A DNA stretch of 57,187 nucleotides from positions 1-57,187 of the forward strand of contig JASLLZ010000011.1 of the NCBI GenBank assembly GCA_030746775.1, in the 5' to 3' direction. Positions within the stretch are counted from its first letter, which is position 1. Every line of letters begins with the position of its first letter. The position numbers and the translations under genes are program-made. This document shows positions 49,047 through 57,187 of this stretch, in pieces. The notes beneath the pieces were generated by a model. That model was given only the letters and a program-made list of their open reading frames with translations. It had not been told where the DNA came from and searched no databases. The stretch comes from Rhodospirillales bacterium. GTDB taxonomy: Bacteria; Pseudomonadota; Alphaproteobacteria; Rhodospirillales; JASLLZ01.

Positions 49047-50171
49047 ATGATTCGCATCTTGTTGTGCTTGATAACGATTTTTCCCCTGGCTTTCGCCGCC
49101 GCGGCCCAGGACTCAAGGGCCGGCGATTCGTCTTCGGACGAGCAGTTCCGCGAGACGCAAGCCCTCATCGAGCGCATGCGGGCCAAGGTCAAGGGCATCG
49201 ACAGTGCCGCCGAGGCGCGCGATACGGACATCAAATTCCTAAACAAGAAGATCGAGGAAGCGATCGGCATGATTTCCTCGGGGCGCGAGACGAACGCCGA
49301 GTTGCGCGATGCCAATACGAACTTCCAGGCCAATTTGCAGGATTTTTACCAAAAAGAAGGGGAGTTGAAGGCCAAGCTTGAAGAGGCGGCGAGCGAACGG
49401 GAGGAACTCGAGTCCGAAATGGAAGCGCGGATCGCCAGTCTCGCCGAACGCCTCGGCGAGGAACAGCGCGCCCGGGACGGCCTGCAAGGGGAAGTCAGCG
49501 CCCTGACGGCGCGGCTGAAGGAAACCGAAGAGGGCAAGGCCGAGGCCGAGCGCCGCCAAGCCGAGCAGCTTGAGAAGATCGAGAGCCTGAAGGGGGAGAT
49601 CGCAACCCTCGAGGAGATGCTGAACGCGTCGCGCCAGGGGAAGGCCGACCAGGAAGCCCGGTTGGGTGATTTGGAGCGTCGCCTCAAGGCCGCCCTGGCG
49701 CGCAAGGTGGAGGTACTGTCCGGTTACCGTTCGGAGTTCTTCGGCCGTCTGCGCCAGGTCCTCGGCGGACGCAAGGACATCCGTATGGAAGGTGACCGAT
49801 TTGTCTTCCAATCAGAGGTCCTGTTTGCGTCGGGCAAGGCCGCCATCGATCCTCGCGGCCGCCAGGCGCTGACCAAGTTGGCGCGCACCTTGAACGAAGT
49901 GGCGCGGAAAATTCCGCCAGGCCTCAACTGGATCCTGAGGGTTGACGGCCATACCGACCGCCTGCCCATCCGGACCGACCACTGGCAGTCGAACTGGGAG
50001 CTGTCGACGGCGCGCGCGTTGTCGGTGGTGAGGTTCCTCATCGAGGAGGGAATTCCGCCCCGGCACCTGGCCGCTACCGGGTTCGGCAAGTTTCAGCCCC
50101 TCGATCCGCGCGATGACGAAATCGCCTATCGCCGCAACCGGCGCATCGAATTCAAACTGACCCAGCGCTAG
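49047..50171 (+). CDS. Secreted coiled-coil protein with C-terminal OmpA/MotB peptidoglycan-binding domain
   Basis: A 374-residue protein: signal peptide (1-20, cleavage near AAAAQ), a long coiled coil (about 30-230) rich in Glu/Lys/Arg heptads, and an OmpA-like domain (about 245-372) with LFASGKAAIDPRGRQALTKLA, VDGHTDRLPI, WELSTARALSVVRFLI and RRNRRIEFKL. The last motifs bind meso-diaminopimelate of peptidoglycan. It resembles the soluble halves of MotB-like or peptidoglycan-anchoring proteins found in many alphaproteobacteria, but has no membrane helix other than the signal. The next gene (methyltransferase) starts 45 bp after it. Confidence 0.88.
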   Translation: MIRILLCLITIFPLAFAAAAQDSRAGDSSSDEQFRETQALIERMRAKVKGIDSAAEARDTDIKFLNKKIEEAIGMISSGRETNAELRDANTNFQANLQDFYQKEGELKAKLEEAASEREELESEMEARIASLAERLGEEQRARDGLQGEVSALTARLKETEEGKAEAERRQAEQLEKIESLKGEIATLEEMLNASRQGKADQEARLGDLERRLKAALARKVEVLSGYRSEFFGRLRQVLGGRKDIRMEGDRFVFQSEVLFASGKAAIDPRGRQALTKLARTLNEVARKIPPGLNWILRVDGHTDRLPIRTDHWQSNWELSTARALSVVRFLIEEGIPPRHLAATGFGKFQPLDPRDDEIAYRRNRRIEFKLTQR

Positions 50172-50216
50172 TGACCTTAATCACCGCTCCAAGGTATTAG
50201 TTCGGGATTGGCTTCG

Positions 50217-50999
50217 ATGGGCAGCTGGAATCCTTCCCAGTATCTGAAATACGCCGGACCGCGCCTGCGACCGGCCGTTGACCTGATCGAACGTGCCGGG
50301 GCGGCCTTCGGCGCCGCGCCGGCGCCTGGCGCCATCTTCGATCTGGGCTGCGGCACCGGCAACACGACTCGTCTGCTCGCCGAACGCTGGCCGGGGGCCG
50401 ATGTCGTCGGTGTCGACGCATCGCCCGACATGCTGGCGCGCGCCCGGGCCAGCGATATCGGGGCGCGCTGGATCGAAGCCGACCTCGCCGACTGGGCGCC
50501 GCCGGCGCCGCCCGATCTCCTCTATTCCAATGCGGCGCTGCACTGGTTGGATGACCATGAGGTGCTGTTTCCACGCCTCATGGGGTCTATTTGCGACGGC
50601 GGCGTCATGGCCATACAAATGCCGCGCAACCACGCCGAGCCGTCCCATGCCTTGATGGCCGAGGCAGCCCGGGCCGGCCCGTGGCGGGAAAAACTAAAGG
50701 CGGTGCGCGGCCTGCCCCCGGTGGCGCCGCCGGAAGCCTACTACGACATCCTGGCGCCCGTGGCGCGCCAGCTCGAGATTTGGGAGAGTGTCTACCTTCA
50801 CGTCCTCGAAGGCGACGACCCGGTGGTCGAATGGACAATGGCGACCGGTTTCAGGCCTTTCCTCGACGCCCTCGACGGCGCCCAGCGCGACGGCCTCCTG
50901 GAAGACTACCGGGCGCGGATCGCCAAGGCCTATCCCAAGCGCGCCGACGGCAAGACTCTGTTCCCCTTCCGCCGGATGTTCATCGTCGCCGGCCGTTAA
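50217..50999 (+). CDS. Trans-aconitate 2-methyltransferase-like SAM methyltransferase
   Basis: A 260-residue class I methyltransferase. The SAM site is AIFDLGCGTGNTTRLLAERW, followed by VVGVDASPDMLARA and LLYSNAALHWLDDHEVLFPRLM, and the N-terminus WNPSQYLKYAGPRLRPA and C-terminus LFPFRRMFIVA match Tam. Tam methylates trans-aconitate, a by-product that inhibits aconitase. ATG at 50217 is taken as start; an in-frame TTG at 50208 is possible. It stands alone, followed by a palindromic repeat. Confidence 0.85.
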   Translation: MGSWNPSQYLKYAGPRLRPAVDLIERAGAAFGAAPAPGAIFDLGCGTGNTTRLLAERWPGADVVGVDASPDMLARARASDIGARWIEADLADWAPPAPPDLLYSNAALHWLDDHEVLFPRLMGSICDGGVMAIQMPRNHAEPSHALMAEAARAGPWREKLKAVRGLPPVAPPEAYYDILAPVARQLEIWESVYLHVLEGDDPVVEWTMATGFRPFLDALDGAQRDGLLEDYRARIAKAYPKRADGKTLFPFRRMFIVAGR

Positions 51000-51035
51000 G
51001 GCCGACGGCCCGAGGGAATGATCTGTCCCGGTATC

Positions 51036-51135
51036 CTTCGACAAGCGGGCTTCGCCCGCTGCTCAGGATGAGGAGTTCTTTGAATTTCATGCAATACCCT
51101 CATGCTGAGTAGGCGCTGAAAGCGCCCTGTCGAAG
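51036..51135. repeat. Cloverleaf-type palindromic intergenic repeat
   Basis: Outer arms CTTCGACA (51036-51043) and TGTCGAAG (51128-51135) enclose a hairpin AGCGGGC-TTC-GCCCGCT (51044-51060), a stem CTCAGGATGAGG with CCTCATGCTGAG (51062-51073 and 51098-51109) and a hairpin GGCGCT-GAA-AGCGCC (51112-51126). The CTTCGACA...CTCAGGATGAGG pattern is common between genes in alphaproteobacteria. It sits between convergent genes and may help end transcription from both. Confidence 0.75.
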
Positions 51136-51162
51136 CATGGGCAAGCGGTATATAGGCGGCGC

Positions 51163-52359
51163 TCAGTCCAGGTGCAGAACGAGCGTTTTCAGGTAGGCCG
51201 ATTCGGCGAGGAAGGGATGCACCGGGTGATCGGGGCCGGCGCCGGCGCTTCGTATGACGCGGCCCGTCCGCCCGGCGCCGCGCATGCCGGTGGCGACCTC
51301 CTTGGCGAACAGCCCCGCTTCGGCGTTGTAGGAACACGACGCCATGAATAAAAAGCCGCCGGGCGCCACCAGGCGGGCGGCCAGGCGGGCCAGCTTGCGA
51401 TAGCCCCTGAGGCCGGCCTTGAGATCCTTCTTCGACTTGACGAAGGCGGGGGGATCGGCGGCCACGACCTGAAAGCGCTCGCCGGCGCCGTCCAGTTCTT
51501 CCAAATGGCGGAAGGCATCGCCGTGAAGGAACCGGCAACGGTCCTCGACGCCGTTCAGGCGCGCCGCCTGGCGGCCCAATTGCAACGCCTTTTCGGAACT
51601 GTCGATGCCAATCACGTCGGTGGCGCCCCGGCCGGCGGCGCCGACGCCAAAGGCGGCGCTGTGGCAAAAAACGTCGAGCATGCGCCCGCCGCGCGCGAGG
51701 CCGGCGACGAAGGCCCGGTTGTCGCGCTGGTCGAAGAACCAGCCGGTTTTCTGGCCCTCGAGCAGGTCGGCGGGAAAGGCCAAGTCCGATTCGCGCACCA
51801 TCACCGGCGCCTTGACGTGGCCCTTGGCGACGCTTACCGAACGGTCCAGGTTCTCAAGCGCGCGAAAGGCGCCATCGCCCCGCAGCACCACGGCGTCCGG
51901 CGCCACGACGGCATCGACGGCGGCCAGCAAGGGTTCCAGCAGGGCCTCCATGCCCGCCGTCGCGATCTGCAAGACCAACACGTCGGCGAAGCGATCGGCG
52001 ACCAGGCCCGGCAGCCCGTCGGCCTCGCCGTGGATCAGCCGGTAATAGGGTTCGGCGTAAAGCCGTTGGCGCAACGCCAGGGCACGGCCGAGGCGCTGGG
52101 AGAAAAAGTCCTTGTCGACCACGGTCGTGGGATCGGCGGCGAACAGACGAAAGGCGATCAGCGCGCGGGCATTGAAGGTGCCGAGCCCAAGGCGCTTGCC
52201 GTCGACGCGGCGCAAGACGACCACCGCCCCCGGCGCCAGCGCCTTGGCGTCCGGATCCATGCGAATCTCGTTTGAATAGACCCAGGGATGCCCGGCGCCG
52301 AGCCGGCGGTCGCCTCCGGGCATCAGGAACACCGAAGGGAGCACGCTCTCGGCCGTCAT
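51163..52359 (-). CDS. rlmI: RlmI-like rRNA (cytosine-C5) methyltransferase with PUA domain
   Basis: A 398-residue protein: an N-terminal PUA domain (LMPGGDRRLGAGHPWVYSNEI, roughly 8-85), a middle linker domain with LIHGEADGLPGLVADRF, and a C-terminal SAM methyltransferase with DQRDNRAFVAGLARGGRMLDVFCHSAAFGV, VIGIDSSEKALQL and AADPPAFVKSKKD, then FMASCSYNAE. This is the architecture of RlmI, which methylates C1962 of 23S rRNA. In the family motif DPPxF and the later Cys are catalytic. The start at 52359 (MTAESV) has GGAG upstream. Confidence 0.85.
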   Translation of the reverse strand: MTAESVLPSVFLMPGGDRRLGAGHPWVYSNEIRMDPDAKALAPGAVVVLRRVDGKRLGLGTFNARALIAFRLFAADPTTVVDKDFFSQRLGRALALRQRLYAEPYYRLIHGEADGLPGLVADRFADVLVLQIATAGMEALLEPLLAAVDAVVAPDAVVLRGDGAFRALENLDRSVSVAKGHVKAPVMVRESDLAFPADLLEGQKTGWFFDQRDNRAFVAGLARGGRMLDVFCHSAAFGVGAAGRGATDVIGIDSSEKALQLGRQAARLNGVEDRCRFLHGDAFRHLEELDGAGERFQVVAADPPAFVKSKKDLKAGLRGYRKLARLAARLVAPGGFLFMASCSYNAEAGLFAKEVATGMRGAGRTGRVIRSAGAGPDHPVHPFLAESAYLKTLVLHLD

Positions 52360-52382
52360 AAAATCTCCGATTTCGGTCAGTA

Positions 52383-54176
52383 TCAATCGCCCAGCGCAAC
52401 ACCCTCGCGGCGCGGATCGGCGCCGCCGACCAGTCCTTCGGGCGTTGTCATGACGGCGTGCAGGCCGCTGGTCAGCGGGCGCAGGCTCACCTTGTGTCCA
52501 AGGGCTTCCAGCTCTGACTTGAGTTCCGCCAGGGGCGTTCCCTCTTCCAAATCCGTCGCGCCGTTGCGGTTGGTGAAGTGGGGCAGGCCGATGGCGTCTT
52601 GCACATCCAGCTTCCAGTCGAGGACGGCAACCAGTGTCTTTGCCACATAGCCGATAATACGCGAGCCGCCGGGCGAACCGAGGGCCATGACCACCCGGCC
52701 GCTGCCGTCGAAAACCAAGGTCGGGGCCATGGAACTGCGCGGCCGCTTGCCCGCCTCCACCCGGTTGGCCACGGGTTTGCCGTCGATTTCGGATTTGAAT
52801 GCGAAGTCGGTCAATTCGTTGTTGAGCATGAAGCCGCGCACCATGAGGCGTGAGCCGAAGGCGCTTTCGATGCTCGTGGTCATGGAAAGGGCATTGCCCT
52901 TGTCGTCGATGACGCTGATGTGGCTTGTCGAGAGGCCCTGTCCGTCACTGGCCGGGGCCCAGCGCAAGGCCGCCTGGCCGTCAGGCGTTCCCGGCTTTGC
53001 CTTGCCCATGCCGCGGTCCGGGGAGATGGCCTCGCCGCGCTTCTTCAAGTAGCGGGGATCAAGAAGACCGGCCAGGGGAATCTGAACGAAGTCCGGATCG
53101 GCGATGTAGGAACCGCGATCGGCATAAGCAAGGCGGCTGGCCTCGGCGATCAAGTGAACGGCGCCGGCCGTGCCCGGTTTCAAGGCGCCGAGGTCGAATT
53201 CTTGCAAGATGCCCAGAATCTGAAGCGTCGTGATGCCGCCCGAGGTCGGCGGCGCCATGCCGCAGACCAGCCACAACCGATAGGGCTGGCACAGCGGTGC
53301 CCTCGTTTTCGCCTCGTAGGACATTAGGTCCGCCAGGGTCATTCCCGACGGGTTGCGCCGGGCGGCGCGCAGGGTCTCGACGATATCGCTGGCGATGGGG
53401 CCGGAATAAAAGGCATCCGCTCCTTCACGGGCGATGGTTTTGAGTGTTTCGGCCAGGGCCTTGTTGGTCAAGGTTGATCCCACGGCCGGGGCCTTGCCGT
53501 CGTCGCCGTAATAGAAGCCGCGGGCCGCATCGAAGGTTTTCAAGTGCTTGTCGCGGGCGATCATGCCGTTAAGCCGGGGCGAGACGGGAAAGCCCTTTTC
53601 GGCGAGGCCGATGGCGGCTTCGAACAGTTTCGCCCAGGGCAGGCGGCCGTGATCGCGATGGGCCAATTCGAGGACGCGGAGCAAGCCCGGAACACCGACC
53701 GAAAGGCCGCCGACCACGGCGTCGTAGAACTTCATCGGCTTGTCGTTACGGTCGAGAAACATATCGGGCGTTGCCGAGGCCGGCGCGGTTTCCCGCCCGT
53801 CGTAGGTTTGAATATCACCCGTCTCGGCCGAGAAATGCATGACGAATCCGCCGCCGCCGATGCCCGACGACTGGGGCTCGACCAGATTAAGGACCATCTG
53901 GGCGGCAATGGCGGCGTCAACCGCGCTGCCGCCGGCGCGCAGGATTTCCCGCCCGGCCTCGGCGGCCAGCGGATTGGCGGCGGCAATCATGTGACGGCCG
54001 GCGTGAACGGCGGCCTTGGGGGCGGCGGGGGCGGCGCTCTCGGGCTTCGTTTGTTGCTTCGTCGCCGGGGCGCAGGCGCCGGCGACCAGGGCCGCGGCCA
54101 GCACAAGGCGCAGGCGGCGGGCCAGGGACGCACCTTGATCGTGAAGCCTGTCGCTCAGTCTTTGCATGGCTCTCAT
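52383..54176 (-). CDS. ggt: Exported gamma-glutamyltransferase / glutathione hydrolase
   Basis: A 597-residue precursor. An N-terminal signal (about residues 18-38, RRLRLVLAAALVAGACAPA) precedes a Pro/Ala-rich linker, so the protein is periplasmic; the Cys lies in a poor lipobox, so lipidation is unsure. GGT motifs: GREILRAGGSAVDAAIAAQMVLNLVEPQSSGIGGGGFVMH, the processing site GLSTSHISVIDDKGNALSMT with the nucleophilic Thr, and MALGSPGGSRIIGY. It breaks glutathione and other gamma-glutamyl compounds outside the cytoplasm. It differs clearly from the copy at 33651. The first ATG is used because GGAG precedes it; 54167 is an alternative. Confidence 0.9.
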   Translation of the reverse strand: MRAMQRLSDRLHDQGASLARRLRLVLAAALVAGACAPATKQQTKPESAAPAAPKAAVHAGRHMIAAANPLAAEAGREILRAGGSAVDAAIAAQMVLNLVEPQSSGIGGGGFVMHFSAETGDIQTYDGRETAPASATPDMFLDRNDKPMKFYDAVVGGLSVGVPGLLRVLELAHRDHGRLPWAKLFEAAIGLAEKGFPVSPRLNGMIARDKHLKTFDAARGFYYGDDGKAPAVGSTLTNKALAETLKTIAREGADAFYSGPIASDIVETLRAARRNPSGMTLADLMSYEAKTRAPLCQPYRLWLVCGMAPPTSGGITTLQILGILQEFDLGALKPGTAGAVHLIAEASRLAYADRGSYIADPDFVQIPLAGLLDPRYLKKRGEAISPDRGMGKAKPGTPDGQAALRWAPASDGQGLSTSHISVIDDKGNALSMTTSIESAFGSRLMVRGFMLNNELTDFAFKSEIDGKPVANRVEAGKRPRSSMAPTLVFDGSGRVVMALGSPGGSRIIGYVAKTLVAVLDWKLDVQDAIGLPHFTNRNGATDLEEGTPLAELKSELEALGHKVSLRPLTSGLHAVMTTPEGLVGGADPRREGVALGD

Positions 54177-54297
54177 CCTACTCCGTCACGGCCGGGAAGT
54201 GGACCCATTATGTCCGATCCGGGCGCCGCTTCTTGGTATAAACGTCCGCATTCTCTAAAGTGGCGGTCTTCGCGATTGTCGGCTTCGGGAGACAGGC

Positions 54298-54438
54298 ATG
54301 GACATCCAGGCGCTTTCGGAAACGGAGCGCACGGCCTGGGTCATCTGGTTGATGGTTCTGTTCGGCGGCATTCTTTTCTGGGCCTTTAGCGCGAAGAAAA
54401 AGAATCGGCCCCAAGCGGACGACGAGGATCGGGACTGA
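54298..54438 (+). CDS. 46-residue single-span membrane protein, CcoQ/FixQ-like
   Basis: A small gene: ATG at 54298 with CGGGAGA seven bases upstream, stop TGA at 54436. The product starts MDIQALSETERTAWV, has one membrane helix (about residues 13-31), then a Lys/Arg-rich cytoplasmic side (AKKKNRPQ) and an acidic end (DDEDRD). Size and layout resemble CcoQ, the small subunit of cbb3 oxidase, but no ccoNOP genes are near. It is divergent from ggt (121 bp between starts) and converges with the YbdK-like gene. Coding status rests on the ribosome site and membrane-protein pattern. Confidence 0.6.
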   Translation: MDIQALSETERTAWVIWLMVLFGGILFWAFSAKKKNRPQADDEDRD

Positions 54439-54453
54439 ACCCGGTCCGTCGCC

Positions 54454-55590
54454 CTACAGGTCGGCCACCGTCTCGGCGATCAGCATGTCGACCACGGCGA
54501 TGAGCGCGGCTTGGTGGTCGGCGCCGGCGCCAACCGCTTCTTCATAGGTTTTCAGTTGACGGTGGGCGCTGGTCCCGCGGCGGATGATGGCGCGGGTCGA
54601 TTCGACCTCTTCCAGACATCCCAGGGCCTCCGCGTCCTCACGGACCAGATCGAAGAGTTCTTCCAGGAGTTCGCCGCAGGGCACCACCTCGCCCTTTCCG
54701 AAATCGACCAGACCCTCGTCGAATCCATAGCGTTGCGCCCGCCAGCGGTTCTCGTTGACCAGCATGGCGGCATAGTGGCGCCAACGCTGGTTGTCACGGC
54801 GCAAGCGATAGAGCATGCGCACGATGGAGACAAAGAGGGCGGCGATGCTGATGGCGTCTCCGAGCCGCGTGCAGATATCGGGGATGCGCATTTCGATGGT
54901 CGGGAAGCGGGCGCTCAGGCGCGCGTCCCACCACAGCATCGAGGCGTCGGTGATCAGCCCGGCGTGGGTCAACACGTCGACGTGGCGCTGGTATTCGCCG
55001 TGGGACTCGAAGCGTTCCGGAAGACCCGTGCGCGGCAGCTCGTTGAAGACGCTGAGCCGATAGGACTTGAGCCCCGTATCCTGGCCGCGCCAGAACGGCG
55101 ACGAGGTGCTGAGAGCCAGCATGTGAGGCAGGAAATAGCCGACCTGATTCAACAGATCGATGCGCAGTTCGTCATCGTCGATGCCGACGTGAACGTGCAT
55201 ACCGCAAATCAAAAGACGCCGCGCCACGCCCTGCATGCTTTCGGCCAGGATGTTGTAGCGCTCCTTGTCGGTCTGCGCCTGCTCGTGCCACTTGGCGAAG
55301 GGGTGGGTGGAGGCGGCGATCGGGGCAAGGCCGTAATCGGCGGCGACCTCGGCCACGGTCCGGCGCAGGTCGGCCAGGTTGGCGCGCGCCTCTTGCACGT
55401 CGGAGCAGACCTTCGTGCCGACCTCGATCTGCGAGCGCAGGAATTCCGGGCGCACCAGATCGCCCAACCGGGATTCGCACTCGCGCAGCACGGCGTCGGG
55501 CGGCTCGCTGGCGAGGTCGCGCGATTCACTGTCGACCAACAGGTACTCTTCCTCGATGCCGATGGTGAAGGGGGGTTCGGAAACGGTCAT
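54454..55590 (-). CDS. Carboxylate-amine ligase of the YbdK / GCS2 family
   Basis: A 378-residue protein of glutamate-cysteine ligase family 2. Motifs: FTIGIEEEYLLVD at the N-terminus (acidic metal site), PEFLRSQIEVGTKVC, CGMHVHVGIDDDELRID, and later ARFPTIEMRIPDICTR. YbdK-type enzymes show weak glutamate-cysteine ligase activity and their true role is unsettled. The start MTVSEPP at 55590 comes just after the stop of the N-formylglutamate amidohydrolase gene; longer frames upstream are antiframe. It is the third gene of the GST, amidohydrolase, ligase operon. Confidence 0.85.
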   Translation of the reverse strand: MTVSEPPFTIGIEEEYLLVDSESRDLASEPPDAVLRECESRLGDLVRPEFLRSQIEVGTKVCSDVQEARANLADLRRTVAEVAADYGLAPIAASTHPFAKWHEQAQTDKERYNILAESMQGVARRLLICGMHVHVGIDDDELRIDLLNQVGYFLPHMLALSTSSPFWRGQDTGLKSYRLSVFNELPRTGLPERFESHGEYQRHVDVLTHAGLITDASMLWWDARLSARFPTIEMRIPDICTRLGDAISIAALFVSIVRMLYRLRRDNQRWRHYAAMLVNENRWRAQRYGFDEGLVDFGKGEVVPCGELLEELFDLVREDAEALGCLEEVESTRAIIRRGTSAHRQLKTYEEAVGAGADHQAALIAVVDMLIAETVADL

Positions 55591-55592
55591 TG

Positions 55593-56408
55593 TCAAAAAT
55601 GTTCCACCCAGTGCACGGTCTCCATGGTCAGAATTTCTTCCAGCGCGTCGCCCATGATCTCCGCCCAATGAGCCGCGCCTGGGGCCGTCTCCAGGTGGTC
55701 CTGGCGGATTTCCACGGCGCAATTGGGCAGGCCCGCGGCCCCCGCGTGCAGGTCTATGGTATAGGCCTTTTCGCGGCCCGAATAGGGTTGGTTGTCGCCC
55801 ACCCGGAGGTGGTCGCGCCGGCGCAGTTTCTCGATCAAGGGCAGGGCCAGGCGCGGGTCCCGGTTCCACAGCACGCCGACGTCCCACTGGCGGTCCTCGC
55901 CGTCGAGGGATGGCGTGAAGCTGTGCACCGAAAACAGTGCCGGCGCCGGACCGCGCCGCCACAGATGCGCCATGACGGAGGTGATGGCGCGATGATAGGG
56001 CCAGAAGAAGGCTTCGGCGCGCCCGGCCTCGTCGTCCTCGCTCAAGCCCCGATTGCCCGGAACGGGCGTGCCGTCGCTGACCTCGAGGATCGTTTCGGGA
56101 TCGCCGGGCTGGCGGTTCATGTCGATCAGCAGCCTGGAATAACCGGCCAGCACCGCCGGCGCGTCGAGGCGCCGCGACAGAAGACGGGTGACGTCGGCGG
56201 CACCAATATCGAAGGCGACGTGGCGGCCCAGCGCTTCGCCGTCAAGGCCAAGGTCGTTCAAGGACGCGGGAATGGTCGGACTGGCATGGTCGCAGATCAG
56301 GAGGACCGATGACGCGCCATCCGGATTGAGCACCTCAAAGGGCGGAGGATCGCCGGGCCCGATCAGGGGCGACGTAAATTCGGGTATCGTTAGATCGAGT
56401 TCAGGCAT
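55593..56408 (-). CDS. N-formylglutamate amidohydrolase family protein
   Basis: A 271-residue metal-dependent amidohydrolase of the HutG/FGase family. Seen: SSVLLICDHASPTIPASLNDLGL (metal-site DHAS), HVAFDIGAADVTRLLSRRLDAPAVLAGYSRLLIDMNR, ALFSVHSFTPSLDG, and YTIDLHAGAAGLPNCAVEIRQD. FGase releases formate and glutamate at the end of histidine breakdown; no hut genes are in the window, and the family also has other small-amide substrates. Its ATG shares one base with the GST stop (TAATG), so they are translationally coupled. Confidence 0.85.
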   Translation of the reverse strand: MPELDLTIPEFTSPLIGPGDPPPFEVLNPDGASSVLLICDHASPTIPASLNDLGLDGEALGRHVAFDIGAADVTRLLSRRLDAPAVLAGYSRLLIDMNRQPGDPETILEVSDGTPVPGNRGLSEDDEAGRAEAFFWPYHRAITSVMAHLWRRGPAPALFSVHSFTPSLDGEDRQWDVGVLWNRDPRLALPLIEKLRRRDHLRVGDNQPYSGREKAYTIDLHAGAAGLPNCAVEIRQDHLETAPGAAHWAEIMGDALEEILTMETVHWVEHF

Positions 56409-57076
56409 TAAAAATCAAGGTTTTCGTAATGCTTGGGCGGCGCCACGCCGGGGATGTGGTCGCCGAGCAGGGGCCGAAAGCTGGGCCGCGACTTGATGCG
56501 GGCATACCAGTCCTTGGCGCCCTCGTGCTCGTCCCACGGCACATCGCCCAGGTAGTCCACCGTCGACAGGTGGGCGGCGGCCGCGAAGTCGGCCAGCGAT
56601 ATCTGCTCGCCGGCCAGCCATTTGCGCCGCTCGATGAGATAGGCGATGTATTCTAGATGGGTGTGGATGTTCTTTAGCCCGGCCCGGATGGCCCTCGATC
56701 GGGGTTCGCCAAGGCCGAGGAAGCGCTTCATCACCTTTTCTCCGACCAGGTTTTCGGTAACCTCGTGATCGAACTTGCGGTCGAACCAGGCGACCAGGCG
56801 GCGCACCTCGGCGCGCTCCGGGGGGTGGCGGCCGAAAAGGGGCGGATCGGGATGGATCTCGTCGAGGAATTCGGAGATCGCGTTGCCGTCGGACAAGGCC
56901 GTGCCGTCGGGTTCGACCAGGACCGGCACCTCGCCGGCGGGGTTGAGCGCCAGGAAGGCTTCGCGCCGCTCCCACACTTTTTCGATGCGCAACTCAAACT
57001 CGATCTTCTTCTCCAGAAGAACGATGCGCACCTTTCGGCACTGAGGCGATAGCCAAAGGTGATGCAAAATCCGCAT
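56408..57076 (-). CDS. Glutathione S-transferase family protein
   Basis: A 222-residue protein with an N-terminal thioredoxin-like domain (LHHLWLSPQCRKVRIVLLEKKIEFELR, NPAGEVPVLVEPDGTALSDGNAISEFLDE, the latter with the cis-Pro and the GSH gamma-glutamyl-binding Ser/Asp position) and an all-helical C-terminal domain with WLAGEQISLADFAAAAHLSTVDYLG. The substrate is unknown. It leads the operon with N-formylglutamate amidohydrolase and YbdK-like ligase. A possible promoter lies in 57077-57187, which also holds the small palindrome GGGTC-AG-GACCC (57115-57126). Confidence 0.88.
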   Translation of the reverse strand: MRILHHLWLSPQCRKVRIVLLEKKIEFELRIEKVWERREAFLALNPAGEVPVLVEPDGTALSDGNAISEFLDEIHPDPPLFGRHPPERAEVRRLVAWFDRKFDHEVTENLVGEKVMKRFLGLGEPRSRAIRAGLKNIHTHLEYIAYLIERRKWLAGEQISLADFAAAAHLSTVDYLGDVPWDEHEGAKDWYARIKSRPSFRPLLGDHIPGVAPPKHYENLDF

Positions 57077-57187
57077 GGGACTTCTTTACACCAAAAACGC
57101 CGGTTGCGAAACTAGGGTCAGGACCCATTAATCTTCGCTTCATTATTTTGGCCGATGATGATGTCCCTGTTCAAGGAGGGCATCACA

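Noticed and set aside
57115-57126. GGGTC-AG-GACCC at the right edge as an insertion-sequence end
   Set aside because: Only a short dyad; no transposase, target duplication or matching second end is visible in the window.
1-57187. tRNA, rRNA, CRISPR array, prophage or toxin-antitoxin modules
   Set aside because: I looked for tRNA-like folds beyond the listed palindromes, regular spaced repeats and the usual protein motifs and found none I could support.

Overview
The window is GC-rich, densely coding DNA of alphaproteobacterial character, most like a free-living Rhodospirillales or Rhizobiales type. The basis is gene content: a rhizobial/methylotroph-style split glutamate synthase with a type III glutamine synthetase, a tripartite tricarboxylate transporter, a Flp pilin, and two copies of a roughly 108-bp double-palindrome repeat resembling the rhizobial RIME. 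The exact genus cannot be read from the sequence. I see no tRNA, rRNA, CRISPR array, phage gene or transposase.

Layout. 1-2000: a Sel1-repeat protein in lower-GC DNA and an EamA permease. 2003-17844: a divergent cluster. Leftward run a dipeptidase-like protein, a GMC oxidoreductase, HyuA/HyuB, and a glutamate-synthase-like set (mgsABC order) with glutamine synthetase III. Rightward run a second HyuA/HyuB pair and a GntR regulator. The two arms meet at a 148-bp gap holding a perfect 21-bp palindrome. 18193-20141: a Crp/Fnr regulator, a stand-alone cyclic-nucleotide-binding protein and an orphan Flp pilin with a CRP-type promoter. 20318-28421: a leftward CoA-linked operon (type III CoA-transferase, crotonase, HyuA, two near-duplicate HyuB, thioesterase). 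28574-31034: a rightward CoA-transferase-like pair and a PhyH-type oxygenase. 31152-36084: a GlpD-type FAD oxidoreductase, a monooxygenase, a cNMP protein, gamma-glutamyltransferase and aspartate dehydrogenase. 36268-39887: TctCBA and RidA. 40009-42122: a class III cyclase with a frameshift. 42281-48917: a dehydrogenase divergent from two HyuB-like proteins and an M81 (MlrC) peptidase, with no HyuA. 49047-57076: mostly housekeeping or peripheral genes (OmpA-type protein, Tam-like and RlmI-like methyltransferases, a second gamma-glutamyltransferase, a 46-residue membrane protein, YbdK-like ligase, N-formylglutamate amidohydrolase, GST).

The theme is capture of nitrogen and carbon from amide, lactam, gamma-glutamyl and CoA-activated compounds. 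Three HyuA and six HyuB proteins of the hydantoinase/oxoprolinase/acetone carboxylase superfamily sit in four different operon designs. The best candidates for undescribed systems are the palindrome-centred dipeptidase/GMC/HyuAB/Mgs cluster and the HyuA-less HyuB-HyuB-M81 operon. Substrates cannot be assigned from sequence.
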